NCBI RefSeq assembly: GCF_001279695.1
Contig: NZ_LGDD01000001.1
Coordinates: 1-64,000 of the forward strand
DNA from: Streptomyces sp. WM6378
GTDB taxonomy: Bacteria; Actinomycetota; Actinomycetes; Streptomycetales; Streptomycetaceae
Length of the DNA stretch: 64,000 bases
Direction: 5' to 3'
How positions within the stretch are numbered: the stretch's first letter is position 1; every line of letters starts with the position of its first letter. The position numbers and the translations under genes are program-made. Below, piece after piece: positions 38,553 through 48,835 of this stretch. Under the pieces are notes generated by a model. It saw nothing but the letters and a program-made list of their open reading frames with translations, made no database searches and had not been told where the DNA came from.

Positions 38553-40001
38553 ATGAACGACCAGCACGAACACGGAGCGCTCGGCGACGCCGAGTACGCG
38601 GAGTTCATGGAGCTCGCTGCCGAAGAGGGCTTCGACGTCGAGGACGTCGAGGCCGCCATCGACGAGGCCGGCCACGGCCCGCTCCCGGCCCTCGCCGTCG
38701 TCGGCCGCCCGAACGTCGGCAAGTCGACCCTGGTGAACCGCATCATCGGCCGCCGCGAGGCCGTCGTCCAGGACAAGCCCGGCGTCACCCGTGACCGCGT
38801 CACCTACGAGGCCGAATGGGCCGGCCGGCGCTTCAAGGTCGTCGACACCGGCGGCTGGGAGCAGGACGTCCTCGGCCTCGACGCCTCCGTCGCCGCCCAG
38901 GCCGAGTACGCCATCGAAGCCGCCGACGCCGTCGTCTTCGTCGTCGACGCCACTGTGGGCGCCACCGACACCGACGAGGCCGTCGTCAGGCTCCTTCGCC
39001 GGGCCGGCAAGCCCGTCGTCCTCGCCGCCAACAAGGTCGACGGCATGTCCGGCGAGTCCGACGCCGCGGCCCTGTGGTCGCTCGGCCTCGGCGAGCCCTA
39101 CCCGATCTCCGCGCTGCACGGCCGCGGCACCGGTGACCTGCTCGACGAGATCCTCAAGGCGCTGCCCGAGGCCCCGCCGCAGCGCTTCGGCACCGCGGTG
39201 GGCGGCCCGCGCCGCATCGCCCTCATCGGCCGCCCGAACGTCGGCAAGTCCTCGCTCCTGAACCAGGTCGCGAAGGAGGACCGGGTCGTCGTCAACGAGC
39301 AGTCCGGCACCACCCGCGACCCCGTCGACGAGCTCATCGAACTCGGCGGAATCACCTGGAAGTTCGTCGACACGGCCGGCATCCGCCGCCGCGTCCACCT
39401 CCAGGAGGGCGCCGACTACTACGCCTCGCTGCGTACCGCCGCCGCCGTCGAGAAGGCGGAGGTCGCGGTCGTCCTCATCGACACCAGCGAGTCGATCTCG
39501 GTGCAGGACCAGCGCATCATCACGATGGCCGTCGAGGCCGGGCGCGCGCTGGTCATCGCGTACAACAAGTGGGACACCCTCGACGAGGAGCGGCGCTACT
39601 ACCTGGAGCGCGAGATCGAGACCGAGATGCAGCAGGTCGCCTGGGCGCCCCGGGTCAACGTCTCCGCGCTGACCGGCCGCCACATGGAGAAGCTGGTCCC
39701 GGCGATCGAGACGGCCCTGGCGGGCTGGGAGACCCGGATCCCGACCGGCCGTCTCAACGCCTTCCTCGGCGAGCTCGTCGCCGGCCACCCGCACCCGATC
39801 CGCGGCGGAAAGCAGCCGCGCATCCTGTTCGGTACGCAGGCGGGGACCAAGCCCCCCCGGTTCGTGCTCTTCGCCTCCGGCTTCATCGAGGCCGGCTACC
39901 GGCGCTTCATCGAGCGCCGGCTGCGCGAGGAGTTCGGCTTCGAGGGCACCCCCATCCACATCTCGGTGCGGGTGCGCGAGAAGCGCGGCCGTAAGAAGTA
40001 A
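38553..40001 (+). CDS. der: Ribosome biogenesis GTPase Der (EngA)
   Basis: 482 residues. Two tandem G domains with GRPNVGKST near residue 50 and GRPNVGKSS near 226, DTGGWE and DTAGIRRR switch regions, and a C-terminal KH-like domain ending in a basic KRGRKK. Needed for 50S assembly. The first ~45 acidic residues are an actinobacterial extension. Small hairpins follow the stop. Confidence 0.96.
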   Translation: MNDQHEHGALGDAEYAEFMELAAEEGFDVEDVEAAIDEAGHGPLPALAVVGRPNVGKSTLVNRIIGRREAVVQDKPGVTRDRVTYEAEWAGRRFKVVDTGGWEQDVLGLDASVAAQAEYAIEAADAVVFVVDATVGATDTDEAVVRLLRRAGKPVVLAANKVDGMSGESDAAALWSLGLGEPYPISALHGRGTGDLLDEILKALPEAPPQRFGTAVGGPRRIALIGRPNVGKSSLLNQVAKEDRVVVNEQSGTTRDPVDELIELGGITWKFVDTAGIRRRVHLQEGADYYASLRTAAAVEKAEVAVVLIDTSESISVQDQRIITMAVEAGRALVIAYNKWDTLDEERRYYLEREIETEMQQVAWAPRVNVSALTGRHMEKLVPAIETALAGWETRIPTGRLNAFLGELVAGHPHPIRGGKQPRILFGTQAGTKPPRFVLFASGFIEAGYRRFIERRLREEFGFEGTPIHISVRVREKRGRKK

Positions 40002-40034
40002 CTCCCTTATGGGAGATGGCCCTTCGCGAGGGGG

Positions 40035-40487
40035 CTAGAGGCCCCGGCGGGGGCCGGGCGGCAGTGCCGCCGGGAGCTGGTGCCCGGCGTACTGCCGCCC
40101 GTGCGCGTTCATGGCGGGGTGCAGATGCCAGTTCCCGGCGTACGTGACCGGGAAGTGCTGGGTCTGGTGGCCGGTCTGCTGGCCGCCGCGGTTGCCGTGC
40201 GTCGCGGTGAACCCGCCGCCGAGCGCTCCGAACGCGATGAACCCGAGATCCTCCTCGCCGGACCGGTCACCGGGGAGGGTGCGGAAGGACCGGAGGAACT
40301 CCGAGTACAGCGCGTCGTAGATCGGCGTGAGGGACGTGGGGGAGTGGGTTCCCGATGCGTCGCCCGACGGGCGCATGGCAGGGATCTGGGCCTGGTACGG
40401 CTGGCGGGACGCGTCGTATGTGTGCACGTATGTGCCAACGACCCCGTAAGGCCGGGGATGCGGGGTGTTTCGGCTTATCGGTAGCAC
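40035..40487 (-). CDS. Hypothetical protein
   Basis: Up to 150 residues. The central part (SLTPIYDALYSEFLRSFRTLPGDRSGEEDLGFIAFGAL) reads like a genuine folded segment with helical periodicity, and the C-terminus is His/Gln/Gly-rich. I know of no domain. The start is uncertain: GTG 40487 gives the longest form, ATG 40376 a 113-residue form; neither has a strong ribosome site. Confidence 0.55.
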   Translation of the reverse strand: MLPISRNTPHPRPYGVVGTYVHTYDASRQPYQAQIPAMRPSGDASGTHSPTSLTPIYDALYSEFLRSFRTLPGDRSGEEDLGFIAFGALGGGFTATHGNRGGQQTGHQTQHFPVTYAGNWHLHPAMNAHGRQYAGHQLPAALPPGPRRGL

Positions 40488-40554
40488 GCGGCTCGATGCC
40501 CTACGCCCCTTTTGCGCCCACCCAGTACCGGCCGGGGTGGGCGCGCGGGAAGTC

Positions 40555-41328
40555 TCAGGTGCCGGCCAGCGGCATGGCTGCGGCGACCAGGCGGCCGTCG
40601 GCGGCGGCCTTCTCCAGGGCGTCCCTGAGCAGGTCCTCGCGCGGCTGCTGGCCGATCATGCCGACCGGGGCCGCGAAGACCAGGACGCGCTGGGACTTGT
40701 TGGCCGCCGCGCGCCAGCCGTCCGTCACCTGGAGCGGCTGGTGCGCCTGCCACCAGGAGACCGAGCTGCTGCCACCGCCGGTGCCGGGCTGCAGGACCGC
40801 GTGCAGCTGGCCCATCGCGAGCAGCACGGACCAGCCCGGAAGCACCGAGGGCAGCCGTCCCATGTCGGTCACCGGCACGAAGCCCTGCTCGATGAGGAGC
40901 GGGAGGAATTCGTCGGTGCTGCCGCCGGAGCCGGGCCGGGCGATCGGTCCCGTCGGCTCGACGACGAGCGCGGGGTGCAGGTCGCCCTCGATCAGCACCA
41001 GACCGCTGGTGATGCCGAGCACCGCCTGCTCGGGTGCCCTGCCGCCCGGCTCCGCGCCCGTGATGGAGCGGACGGCGCCCTGGAGCTGCTCCTCGGCGAC
41101 CTGGACGACCTGGGAGGGGATGCAGCTGGCGTGGGCGAAGGCGAGGACGGCGGTCTCCTCGCCGACGAACAGGACGGTGCTGGTGCGCTCCTGCTCGGAG
41201 TCGCCCGGCGTGCGGCAGGAGGTGCAGTCGTAGCTGCCCGGGGCGTTCTCGCCGGCGAGCAGCCGCTCGGCTTCTTCGTCGCCGATCTCGGCGCGGACGT
41301 CCTCACTGACGTCGAGCATGCGCGGCAC
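40555..41328 (-). CDS. Hypothetical protein
   Basis: 257 residues from GTG 41328, with GGAG six bases upstream. Contains a CTSCRTPGDSEQ segment with a Cys pair and alternating hydrophobic stretches (VLFVGEETAVLAFAHASCIP; LVLIEGDLHPALVVEP). No signal peptide or clear domain. Similar-length proteins of unknown function occur in Streptomyces as I recall. Confidence 0.75.
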   Translation of the reverse strand: MPRMLDVSEDVRAEIGDEEAERLLAGENAPGSYDCTSCRTPGDSEQERTSTVLFVGEETAVLAFAHASCIPSQVVQVAEEQLQGAVRSITGAEPGGRAPEQAVLGITSGLVLIEGDLHPALVVEPTGPIARPGSGGSTDEFLPLLIEQGFVPVTDMGRLPSVLPGWSVLLAMGQLHAVLQPGTGGGSSSVSWWQAHQPLQVTDGWRAAANKSQRVLVFAAPVGMIGQQPREDLLRDALEKAAADGRLVAAAMPLAGT

Positions 41329-41648
41329 GGGTGGCTCCTAGGAACTGAGTGGATGCGCCGGGCGGTTCCCGGCTTCTCTCGTACAAACGACAACGGACGA
41401 TCTGTGGCCGGGGTCACGCGCGAAGGCGAACGGAATCGAACCGTCCCCAGCGGAGGGTGAATTCACCCGCGGAACCCCTTACTCCCCGTCAACACCTGTG
41501 GGCCGCATGGAAGTTGGGTCGGTGAGCTGAGTCACAGATCACTTCGGAGACAGGTCGACAAAAGGCGATATCCACGCATCAAGTGGGTGTCCGGAAATCG
41601 CCGATACTCCCGGTAACGGGCAACTGGCCTCGAATGACGGGGCATCGG
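41329..41648. other. Upstream part of the rpf intergenic region
   Basis: About 320 bp between the hypothetical gene start and the rpf promoter. It has the palindrome GGGTGAATTCACCC (41456-41469) and a stem-loop-like stretch at ~41572-41611 (GGCGAT paired with ATCGCC). No gene is evident. If transcription starts further upstream than I propose, this would be part of a longer leader. Confidence 0.4.
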
Positions 41649-42504
<856 letters not shown>

Positions 42505-42512
42505 GGCCCAGG

Positions 42513-42538
42513 GCCCCGTCCGGCCGTCCGGACGGGGC
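42513..42538 (+). terminator. Terminator of the Rpf gene
   Basis: Perfect 11-bp GC-rich stem (42513-42523 and 42528-42538) with a 4-base loop, nine bases after the stop. Confidence 0.82.
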
Positions 42539-42747
42539 TCGCCGCTGCCCGGGAACCGCCCACGTCGCGCTGCCCGCCCGCGTCCCCGGGTGGACCTGCG
42601 GTGATCCGCCCGGGGAATACAGGTGACCGGCAACCCAAGTACAGTCCGTTCCTGACCGCAGGGTGTCGGTCCCGACCGAACCGGCCGGCCGAATGATCAA
42701 GCGCATGATCGACCGATCGATCGAACGACCAAGGGGACGCGTGGCGC

Positions 42748-44028
42748 ATGCACATCTCATTCCTGCTGCACAACGCGTACAGCCTGGGCGGCACCATCCG
42801 GTCGACCTTCAACCTCGCCGGTGAGCTCGCCCGGCGGCACGACGTCGAGATCGTCTCCGTCTTCCGCCACCACGACGAGCCCACCCTCCCCGCGCCCGAA
42901 GGCGTCCGGCTGCGGCACCTCGTCGATCTGCGCAAGAGCGGCCCCGGATACGAGGGCGACCACCCCCAGCACCGCCGCCCGGCCAAGGTCTTCCCGCGCG
43001 GCGACGGCCGCCACAGCCAGTACAGCCGGCTCACCGACGCCCGGATCGGCGCCCACCTGCGGGAGACCGAGGCGGACGTCGTCATCGGCACCCGGCCCGG
43101 GCTCAATGTGCACATCGCCCGCGAGACCAGGCCCGGCGTGGTCCGCATCGGACAGGAACACCTGACGCTCGCAGGACACAGCTATCGCCTTCGCAGCGAG
43201 CTGGCCCACTCCTATCCGCTGCTCGACGCGATCACCACGGTCACCCGGGCCGACGCGGCGGCCTACCGGGAGCTGCGGCTGCCGGACGTGCGCGTCGACG
43301 CGGTGCCCAACGGCGTACCCGCGCCCCGTGTCGAACCCGCCACCGGCGACGGCAAGCTGGTCGTGGCGGCCGGGCGGCTCACCCCGGTCAAGCGGTACGA
43401 CCTGCTGGTGAAGGCGTTCGCGCAGGTCGTCGCCGTACGGCCGGACTGGAAGCTGCGGATCTACGGCTCCGGCGACGCCTTCGGCAACGAACGCGAGGCC
43501 CTGCGCAACCTCATCGACGATCTTGGCCTCTACAACCATGTGTTCCTCATGGGCCTGGCCGGCGATCTCGACAGCGAGTGGATCAAGGGCTCCGTCGCGG
43601 CGGTCACCTCAAGCCACGAGTCCTTCGGCATGACCATCGTCGAGGCGATGCGCTGTGGACTCCCCGTCGTCTCCACGGACTGTCCACAGGGACCACGCGA
43701 AATCATCAACGACGGGGTGGACGGCCGGCTCGTCGAGACCGGCAACGCCGACGCGGTGGCCGCGGCCCTGCTCGAACTGATCCAGGACGACGGGCTGCGC
43801 CACCGCATGGCCAAGGCGGCCCTGGAGAGCTCCGAGCGCTTCGACCCGGCCCGGATCGCCGAACGCCACGAGGCGATCTTCGGCGAGCTGCACGCCCAGG
43901 GCGGCGGCAGCCGCTCCGCCGGGGTGGTGCGCGACTCGCTGCACCGGGCCCGCAGCACCGCCCTCGACGGGGCCTACGCCCTGCGCCACAAGGCCGCCTC
44001 CGTGCTCCGGAAAGGGCAGACCGCATGA
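42748..44028 (+). CDS. Glycosyltransferase family 4 protein
   Basis: 426 residues. MHISFLLHNAYSLGGTIRSTFNLAGEL at the N-terminus; VVAAGRLTPVKRYDLLVKAF, GSGDAFGNEREALRNLI, and SSHESFGMTIVEAMRCGLPVVSTDCPQGPREII for the C-terminal nucleotide-sugar site. Similar to poly(glycerol phosphate) alpha-glucosyltransferases and polysaccharide GT4 enzymes. Followed by an overlapping gene, so the two work together, perhaps in cell-envelope polymer synthesis. The upstream stretch has clustered GATC-containing short repeats. Confidence 0.88.
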   Translation: MHISFLLHNAYSLGGTIRSTFNLAGELARRHDVEIVSVFRHHDEPTLPAPEGVRLRHLVDLRKSGPGYEGDHPQHRRPAKVFPRGDGRHSQYSRLTDARIGAHLRETEADVVIGTRPGLNVHIARETRPGVVRIGQEHLTLAGHSYRLRSELAHSYPLLDAITTVTRADAAAYRELRLPDVRVDAVPNGVPAPRVEPATGDGKLVVAAGRLTPVKRYDLLVKAFAQVVAVRPDWKLRIYGSGDAFGNEREALRNLIDDLGLYNHVFLMGLAGDLDSEWIKGSVAAVTSSHESFGMTIVEAMRCGLPVVSTDCPQGPREIINDGVDGRLVETGNADAVAAALLELIQDDGLRHRMAKAALESSERFDPARIAERHEAIFGELHAQGGGSRSAGVVRDSLHRARSTALDGAYALRHKAASVLRKGQTA

Positions 44029-44852
44029 CCACCACCGCCGAGTCCCCGGACACGGGCAGCGCCTCCGCGGCCCCGCGCGCCGACTGCATAGCCGACTCCG
44101 CGGGCGGGGTGACCTTCGACGTCACGGGCGCCGGACGTCCGGGTGCCGCCCTCGTCCTGCGCCGCCGCGGCACGAACCCCGGCGCGGATGTGCTGCTGCC
44201 GCTCACCCCGGCCGCCGAGGGCCTGCTCAGGGCGGTGCTGCCGAGCACGGTCGACCTCGTCGAGGGCGTGTGGGACGCGTATCTGCGCTTCGGCGAGGGC
44301 GCCGAGCAGCGTCTTGAGCCGGGCACCCGGGACCTGCGCGCGCTCGTCGACAGGGAGCCCGGCCCGGACAGTGACCGGGTCGCGGTGCGCATCCCCTACC
44401 CGGGCCGCTCCGGCGAGCTCGTCGTCCGCAGCTGGCTGCGCAGACCGCACGCCGAGACCGGCACGATGGGCTTCGGCGCGGGCGGCGTCACGGTGCACGG
44501 GCGGCTGTACGGAGTGGAGCTCGGCCCGGACGCGATCGTCGAGGCGCGGCTGCGGGGCGGGGGCGGCCGCGTCCACCGGGTGCCCGCGACCGCCGACGGC
44601 GACGGCTTCGCCTTCACGCTGCCGTACGCCCCGCTCGCGGAGGGACTGGACGCCAAGGAATGGCTCTGGGACCTGTGGCTGCTCACCGGCAACGGCGGCC
44701 CGGCCGTCCGCCTCGCCCGCATCCTGGACGACGTCCCGCTGAAGCAGGTGATCTTCGTCTACCCGGGGTCGACGGTCGGCCCCGGAGTGGTGCGCCCGTA
44801 CTACACGGGCGCCAACGACCTGAGCGTCCGGGTGGACGCGGTACGGGGCTAA
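44025..44852 (+). CDS. Hypothetical protein coupled to the glycosyltransferase
   Basis: 275 residues from ATG 44025, overlapping the glycosyltransferase stop. Predominantly beta pattern ([46 protein letters not shown]) and no signal peptide. No domain recognised; the beta-rich form resembles the accessory region attached to some teichoic-acid-type transferases. Its stop (44850-44852) overlaps the stop of the convergent oxidase gene. Confidence 0.75.
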   Translation: MTTTAESPDTGSASAAPRADCIADSAGGVTFDVTGAGRPGAALVLRRRGTNPGADVLLPLTPAAEGLLRAVLPSTVDLVEGVWDAYLRFGEGAEQRLEPGTRDLRALVDREPGPDSDRVAVRIPYPGRSGELVVRSWLRRPHAETGTMGFGAGGVTVHGRLYGVELGPDAIVEARLRGGGGRVHRVPATADGDGFAFTLPYAPLAEGLDAKEWLWDLWLLTGNGGPAVRLARILDDVPLKQVIFVYPGSTVGPGVVRPYYTGANDLSVRVDAVRG

Positions 44853-46570
44853 GCCCCGGGCTCCGCGGCCCCGGGCTCTCCCGTGGACGGCACCGCCACC
44901 GGCTCCTCGCCGGGGGGCAGGTCGTCGCGGAACGGGGCGAACTCCGGGTGGTGCAGGTCGAAGGCCGGGGACTCGGTGCGGATGCGCGGGATGGTCACGA
45001 AGTTGTGCCGGGGCGGCGGGCAGGACGTGGCCCACTCCAGCGAGCGGCCGAACCCCCAGGGGTCGTCGACCTCCACCTTCTTGCCGTACCGCGCCGTCTT
45101 CCACACGTTGTAGAAGAACGGCAGCGTGGACAGGCCGAGCAGGAACGCGCCGATCGAGGAGATCATGTTGAGCGCCGTGAAGCCGTCCGCCGCCAGGTAG
45201 TCCGCGTACCGCCGCGGCATGCCTTCGGCGCCCAGCCAGTGCTGGACCAGGAACGTGGTGTGGAAGCCGATGAACAGCGTCCAGAAGTGCATCTTGCCGA
45301 GCCGCTCGTCGAGCATCTTGCCGGTCAGTTTCGGCCACCAGAAGTAGAAGCCGCCGAAGGTCGCGAAGACCACCGTGCCGAACACCACGTAGTGGAAGTG
45401 GGCCACCACGAAGTACGAGTCGGTGACGTGGAAGTCCAGCGGGGGCGAGGCCAGGATGACGCCCGTGAGGCCGCCGAACAGGAAGCTCACCAGGAAGCCG
45501 ACCGCCCACAGCATGGGTGTCTCGAAGCTCAGCGAGCCCTTGAGCATGGTGCCGGTCCAGTTGAAGAACTTCACCCCGGTGGGCACCGCGATCAGGAAGG
45601 ACATGAACGAGAAGAACGGCAGCAACACCGCTCCGGTCGCGAACATGTGGTGGGCCCACACCACGATGGACAGGCCGGTGATGGCCGCCGTCGCCCCGAT
45701 CAGGGTCATGTAGCCGAAGATCGGCTTGCGCGAGAAGACCGGGATGATCTCCGTGATGATGCCGAAGAACGGCAGCGCGATGATGTAGACCTCGGGATGG
45801 CCGAAGAACCAGAAGAGGTGCTGCCACAGCAGCGCCCCTCCGTTCTGCGCCTCGAAGACCACCGAGCCGAACCTGCGGTCCGCCTCCAGGACGAGCAGCG
45901 CCGCCGCGAGCACCGGGAACGCGATGAGCACCAGGATCGAAGTGAACAGGACGTTCCAGGTGAAGACCGGCATCCGGAACATCGTCATGCCGGGCGCGCG
46001 CATTCCGATGATGGTGGTCACGAAGTTCACGGCGCCGAGGATGGTGCCGAAGCCGGCGAGCGCGAGCCCCATGATCCAGAGGTCGGCGCCCGCGCCGGGG
46101 GAGCGGGTCAGCGAGTTGAGCGGGGCGTAGGCGAACCAGCCGAAGCTCGCGGGCCCGGTGGGCAGCAGCACCGAGCCGAGCACGATCAGGCCGCCGAAGA
46201 GGAACAGCCAGTACGCGAACATGTTCAGCCGCGGGAAGGCCACGTCGGGGGAGCCGATCTGCAGCGGCATGATCGCGTTGGCGAACCCGGCGAAGGTCGG
46301 CGTCGCGAAGAGGAGCAGCATGATCGTGCCGTGCATCGTGAAGAGCTGGTTGTACTCCTCGTTGGTCATGATCTGCAGCCCCGGGCGGGCCAGTTCGGCC
46401 CGCATCAGGAGGGCCATCACGCCGGCGATGAGGAAGAAGACGAACGACGTGATCAGGTAGAGGTGCCCGATCTTCTTGTGGTCGGTGGTGGTCAGCCAGT
46501 CCACGATCACCGCGCCCGGCCGTCCGACCCTGGCGGGCTTTGCCGCCGGGGTCACCGTCTCCGTACCCAT
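44849..46570 (-). CDS. ctaD: Cytochrome c oxidase subunit I (aa3 type), isolated copy
   Basis: 573 residues from ATG 46570. All ligand motifs are present: heme a His in FTMHGTIM, CuB HPEVY with the cross-linked Tyr, the HH pair in VWAHHMF, and the VAHFHYVV heme ligands. It would be the catalytic core of an aa3 oxidase. Subunits II, III and IV and the qcr genes are absent from the neighbourhood, so this looks like a paralog or relocated copy. The C-terminal ~25 residues are Pro/Glu-rich. Confidence 0.95.
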   Translation of the reverse strand: MGTETVTPAAKPARVGRPGAVIVDWLTTTDHKKIGHLYLITSFVFFLIAGVMALLMRAELARPGLQIMTNEEYNQLFTMHGTIMLLLFATPTFAGFANAIMPLQIGSPDVAFPRLNMFAYWLFLFGGLIVLGSVLLPTGPASFGWFAYAPLNSLTRSPGAGADLWIMGLALAGFGTILGAVNFVTTIIGMRAPGMTMFRMPVFTWNVLFTSILVLIAFPVLAAALLVLEADRRFGSVVFEAQNGGALLWQHLFWFFGHPEVYIIALPFFGIITEIIPVFSRKPIFGYMTLIGATAAITGLSIVVWAHHMFATGAVLLPFFSFMSFLIAVPTGVKFFNWTGTMLKGSLSFETPMLWAVGFLVSFLFGGLTGVILASPPLDFHVTDSYFVVAHFHYVVFGTVVFATFGGFYFWWPKLTGKMLDERLGKMHFWTLFIGFHTTFLVQHWLGAEGMPRRYADYLAADGFTALNMISSIGAFLLGLSTLPFFYNVWKTARYGKKVEVDDPWGFGRSLEWATSCPPPRHNFVTIPRIRTESPAFDLHHPEFAPFRDDLPPGEEPVAVPSTGEPGAAEPGA

Positions 46571-47027
46571 TGCACCCCCACAGGTGTCTGGCGTCAGGCC
46601 AGGGGCCATGATGCTCGCGCTCGGGCCCGCCGCAACAGGGGGCGTACGCCATCCGGCCGAGCTTCGCCGGGCCCCGGTCACGGGGTTGCGGGTAGGGATT
46701 GTGTAAGGGTGCGGTGAATTACCTATGCGTCGTCAATTTCCTGCGGCGGGCGGCCGAGTGAGAATTCCCCAAGTGTCCGGCGTAAGAATTCTGTCAATTC
46801 CAGTAATGCGTTCGACTGGCCGGAAGTGTGGCATGCGATAACCGGGCAAGGGGTCAGGAACTGCCCGTACGAGTGACGGAGTTCGAAGCCGACAGGGGCC
46901 CCGATCCTGTGACAGAAGTGTGACTGGTGGGGTACCGGGGGCGGACAACCAGCGGGTTCCCGGCGGCCCCGCGGGGCTCGGCGGCCCCCGCTTCCGTCGT
47001 CGGGGCGGCACGCCTACGGTGGGTGGC
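46571..47027. other. ctaD upstream region with AT-rich repeats
   Basis: 457 bp with no gene. Between ~46715 and 46803 the GC drops and AATT-containing units recur (GTGAATTACC, GTCAATTTCC, GAGAATTCCC, AAGAATTCTGTCAATTCC). GTGACAGAAGTGTGAC occurs at 46910-46925. Likely holds the ctaD promoter on the minus strand and regulator sites. Confidence 0.45.
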
Positions 47028-47243
47028 ATGGCACCGATACCGTCCCACCCCGCACATCCCGACGACGCCCCCGAGTCCTATGTCGGCCTCGACGCCGAGG
47101 GCGCCGAGCGGCTCGCCAGGTCGCGCGGCTGGTCCACCGTCAGGTCGCTCCCGCCGGGCTCGATCATCACCATGGAGTATCTGGCGGGGCGGCTGAACTT
47201 CGAGGTCGAGAACGGCACCGTGACCCGCTGCTGGCACGGCTGA
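47028..47243 (+). CDS. I78 family peptidase inhibitor
   Basis: 71 residues from ATG 47028. SYVGLDAEGAERLARSRGW, then SIITMEYLAGRLNFEVENGTVTRCWHG, is the I78 (potato-inhibitor-I-like) fold. No signal peptide from this start, so probably a cytosolic inhibitor of serine proteases. Longer in-frame starts upstream are not supported. Ends just before a perfect hairpin. Confidence 0.82.
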   Translation: MAPIPSHPAHPDDAPESYVGLDAEGAERLARSRGWSTVRSLPPGSIITMEYLAGRLNFEVENGTVTRCWHG

Positions 47244-47266
47244 GCCCGCCCCGAGCGCGAGTACGA

Positions 47267-47298
47267 CGAAGGCCCCCGGTGAACACCGGGGGCCTTCG
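47267..47298. terminator. Terminator after the I78 inhibitor
   Basis: Perfect 14-bp stem (47267-47280 and 47285-47298) with a 4-base loop. It lies between convergent genes and can serve both. Confidence 0.85.
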
Positions 47299-47335
47299 TG
47301 CTGTGTGCGTACCGTGCGGGTCGTCCGCGGGGCCG

Positions 47336-48334
47336 TCAGCCGCCCAGGGGGCGGGCCGGGGCGGTGCGTGGCGTCCGCTCGGTGTGCGGGGGGCGCCGGG
47401 TGCCCGCGGGGACGACCGGGGGCCGCTCCGAACGGGCCGGCTGGTAGGGCCTGGCCGGGAGCGGCCGGCCGCTCCCGCGCCCGCCGGCGACGCCGACCGG
47501 CTCGCGCACGGGGGCGTCGTCCTCGTCGTGTCCGCGCTGGGGCGGCATCGCGGGCACCGCTGGGGCGGGCACCGGGGCCGGGACGCTCGCGCGGGACCGC
47601 CTGCGCTCGCGCACCTTCTCGCGCACGGCGAAGACGAAGGCCTCCGCGCGGGCGATCAGCGGCTCGAACCAGGGCAGGGCGAGCAGGATGAGCAGCCCGG
47701 CCGCCCAGCCCAGGAGCACGTCGCTCACCCAGTGCGTGCCGAGGTAGACGGTGGTCGCGCCGACCCCCAGGGCCACCATGGCCGAAATGACCGAGAGCCA
47801 GCGCCGGGCGCGCGGCGTGGTGGCGAGGTAGGCGAGGATGCCCCAGGTCACGACCGCGTTGGCGGTGTGCCCCGAGGGAAATATGTCGCCGCCGGCGAAG
47901 AGCTCGGCGGACCCTATCTGCGTCGCGTAGTGCGGGCCGAGCCGGCCGAGGCCGAGCTTGACCGAACCGACCGTCATGTTGAGCAGCAGAAGGGCCGCCC
48001 CGAGGGTCAGGAGCGGCCGGAGTGTGTGCTGGCGCCAGGAGCGCCAGCCGAGCCAGGCCATCACCATCACCGCGGTGGGTCCGCGCTGGCCGAGGACCAC
48101 GAAGTAGTCCAGGAAGGCGTGCAGCTGCGGCCACTGCTCGTACGGCCGGTACAGCATGACCTTCCAGTCCAGCTCGACGAGCCAGGAGGAGCCCAGCACG
48201 GCGACGACGATGGCGAGGTAGAACGCCATCGTCGCGCCGAAGAGGACCACGCGGTGACGGCTCATCCGCGGGATCTCTATCTTCGGTGGCTCGGGCTCCC
48301 GGTCCAGGCGGGCGAAGATTCGGTCAGTACGCAC
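47336..48334 (-). CDS. PAP2-family membrane protein
   Basis: 332 residues from GTG 48334. About six membrane segments, PSGHTANAVVTWG (motif C2) and YLGTHWVSD (motif C3 His and Asp). Motif C1 is KLGLGRLGP and motif C3 begins TTVYLGTH, so the Arg residues of the usual KX6RP and SRX5H are Gly and Thr. Pro/Arg-rich cytosolic tail of ~90 residues. Probably a lipid phosphatase or a diverged relative. Confidence 0.82.
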   Translation of the reverse strand: MRTDRIFARLDREPEPPKIEIPRMSRHRVVLFGATMAFYLAIVVAVLGSSWLVELDWKVMLYRPYEQWPQLHAFLDYFVVLGQRGPTAVMVMAWLGWRSWRQHTLRPLLTLGAALLLLNMTVGSVKLGLGRLGPHYATQIGSAELFAGGDIFPSGHTANAVVTWGILAYLATTPRARRWLSVISAMVALGVGATTVYLGTHWVSDVLLGWAAGLLILLALPWFEPLIARAEAFVFAVREKVRERRRSRASVPAPVPAPAVPAMPPQRGHDEDDAPVREPVGVAGGRGSGRPLPARPYQPARSERPPVVPAGTRRPPHTERTPRTAPARPLGG

Positions 48335-48835
48335 TCAATCGACGTTACAGCGAGTGAGTGAGCGCCCAGGCCGATCCGGGGTCTTTGTGATGACGATGTG
48401 ATGTGGAGTATGTCTCACGCCCACCTTTATTCCCGGGCGCCGTGGAATACCCCGGGGCCTTGTCCTCTATTCATTCGACTCGGGGCCGGAAGGCTTGTTT
48501 GTATCCATCGGAATTACGTTTGCCGGGTGGGGGAGCGGAATTCATGCTTCGGTCACCGGTCCAGCACGGAGCGTAAAGATCACCCCACGGGTGGACCCCG
48601 CGTGGCGCACGCCACACCTCGGCGTCGTTCGCCGTGAGAGGTGGACCACGCGCCACATGGGTGAACTCGCGTAGTCTGACGAATCACTCGCCCGTCGATG
48701 CCGGGCCTCGGGGATCCCGATGAGGGCTGGTCACTGGTCCACCGGGCCCACCGACCGCGAGAGTGGTGGTGGCACGGTCCGTCGCGACCGCACCGTCCCG
48801 GACCCGGAGGGTCCGCAGTACTGGGAGGTACGTAC
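48335..48835. other. Intergenic region between PAP2 and MFS genes
   Basis: 501 bp, divergent. A 14-base palindrome GTGGCG-CA-CGCCAC lies at 48602-48615 with GTGGACC(C/A)CGCG repeats nearby, a possible operator for the exporter. No gene is convincing. Confidence 0.4.

Noticed and set aside
42690..42730. Clustered GATC repeats before the glycosyltransferase as a possible operator or origin
   Set aside because: Short and irregular; no DnaA-box or symmetric operator could be defined.
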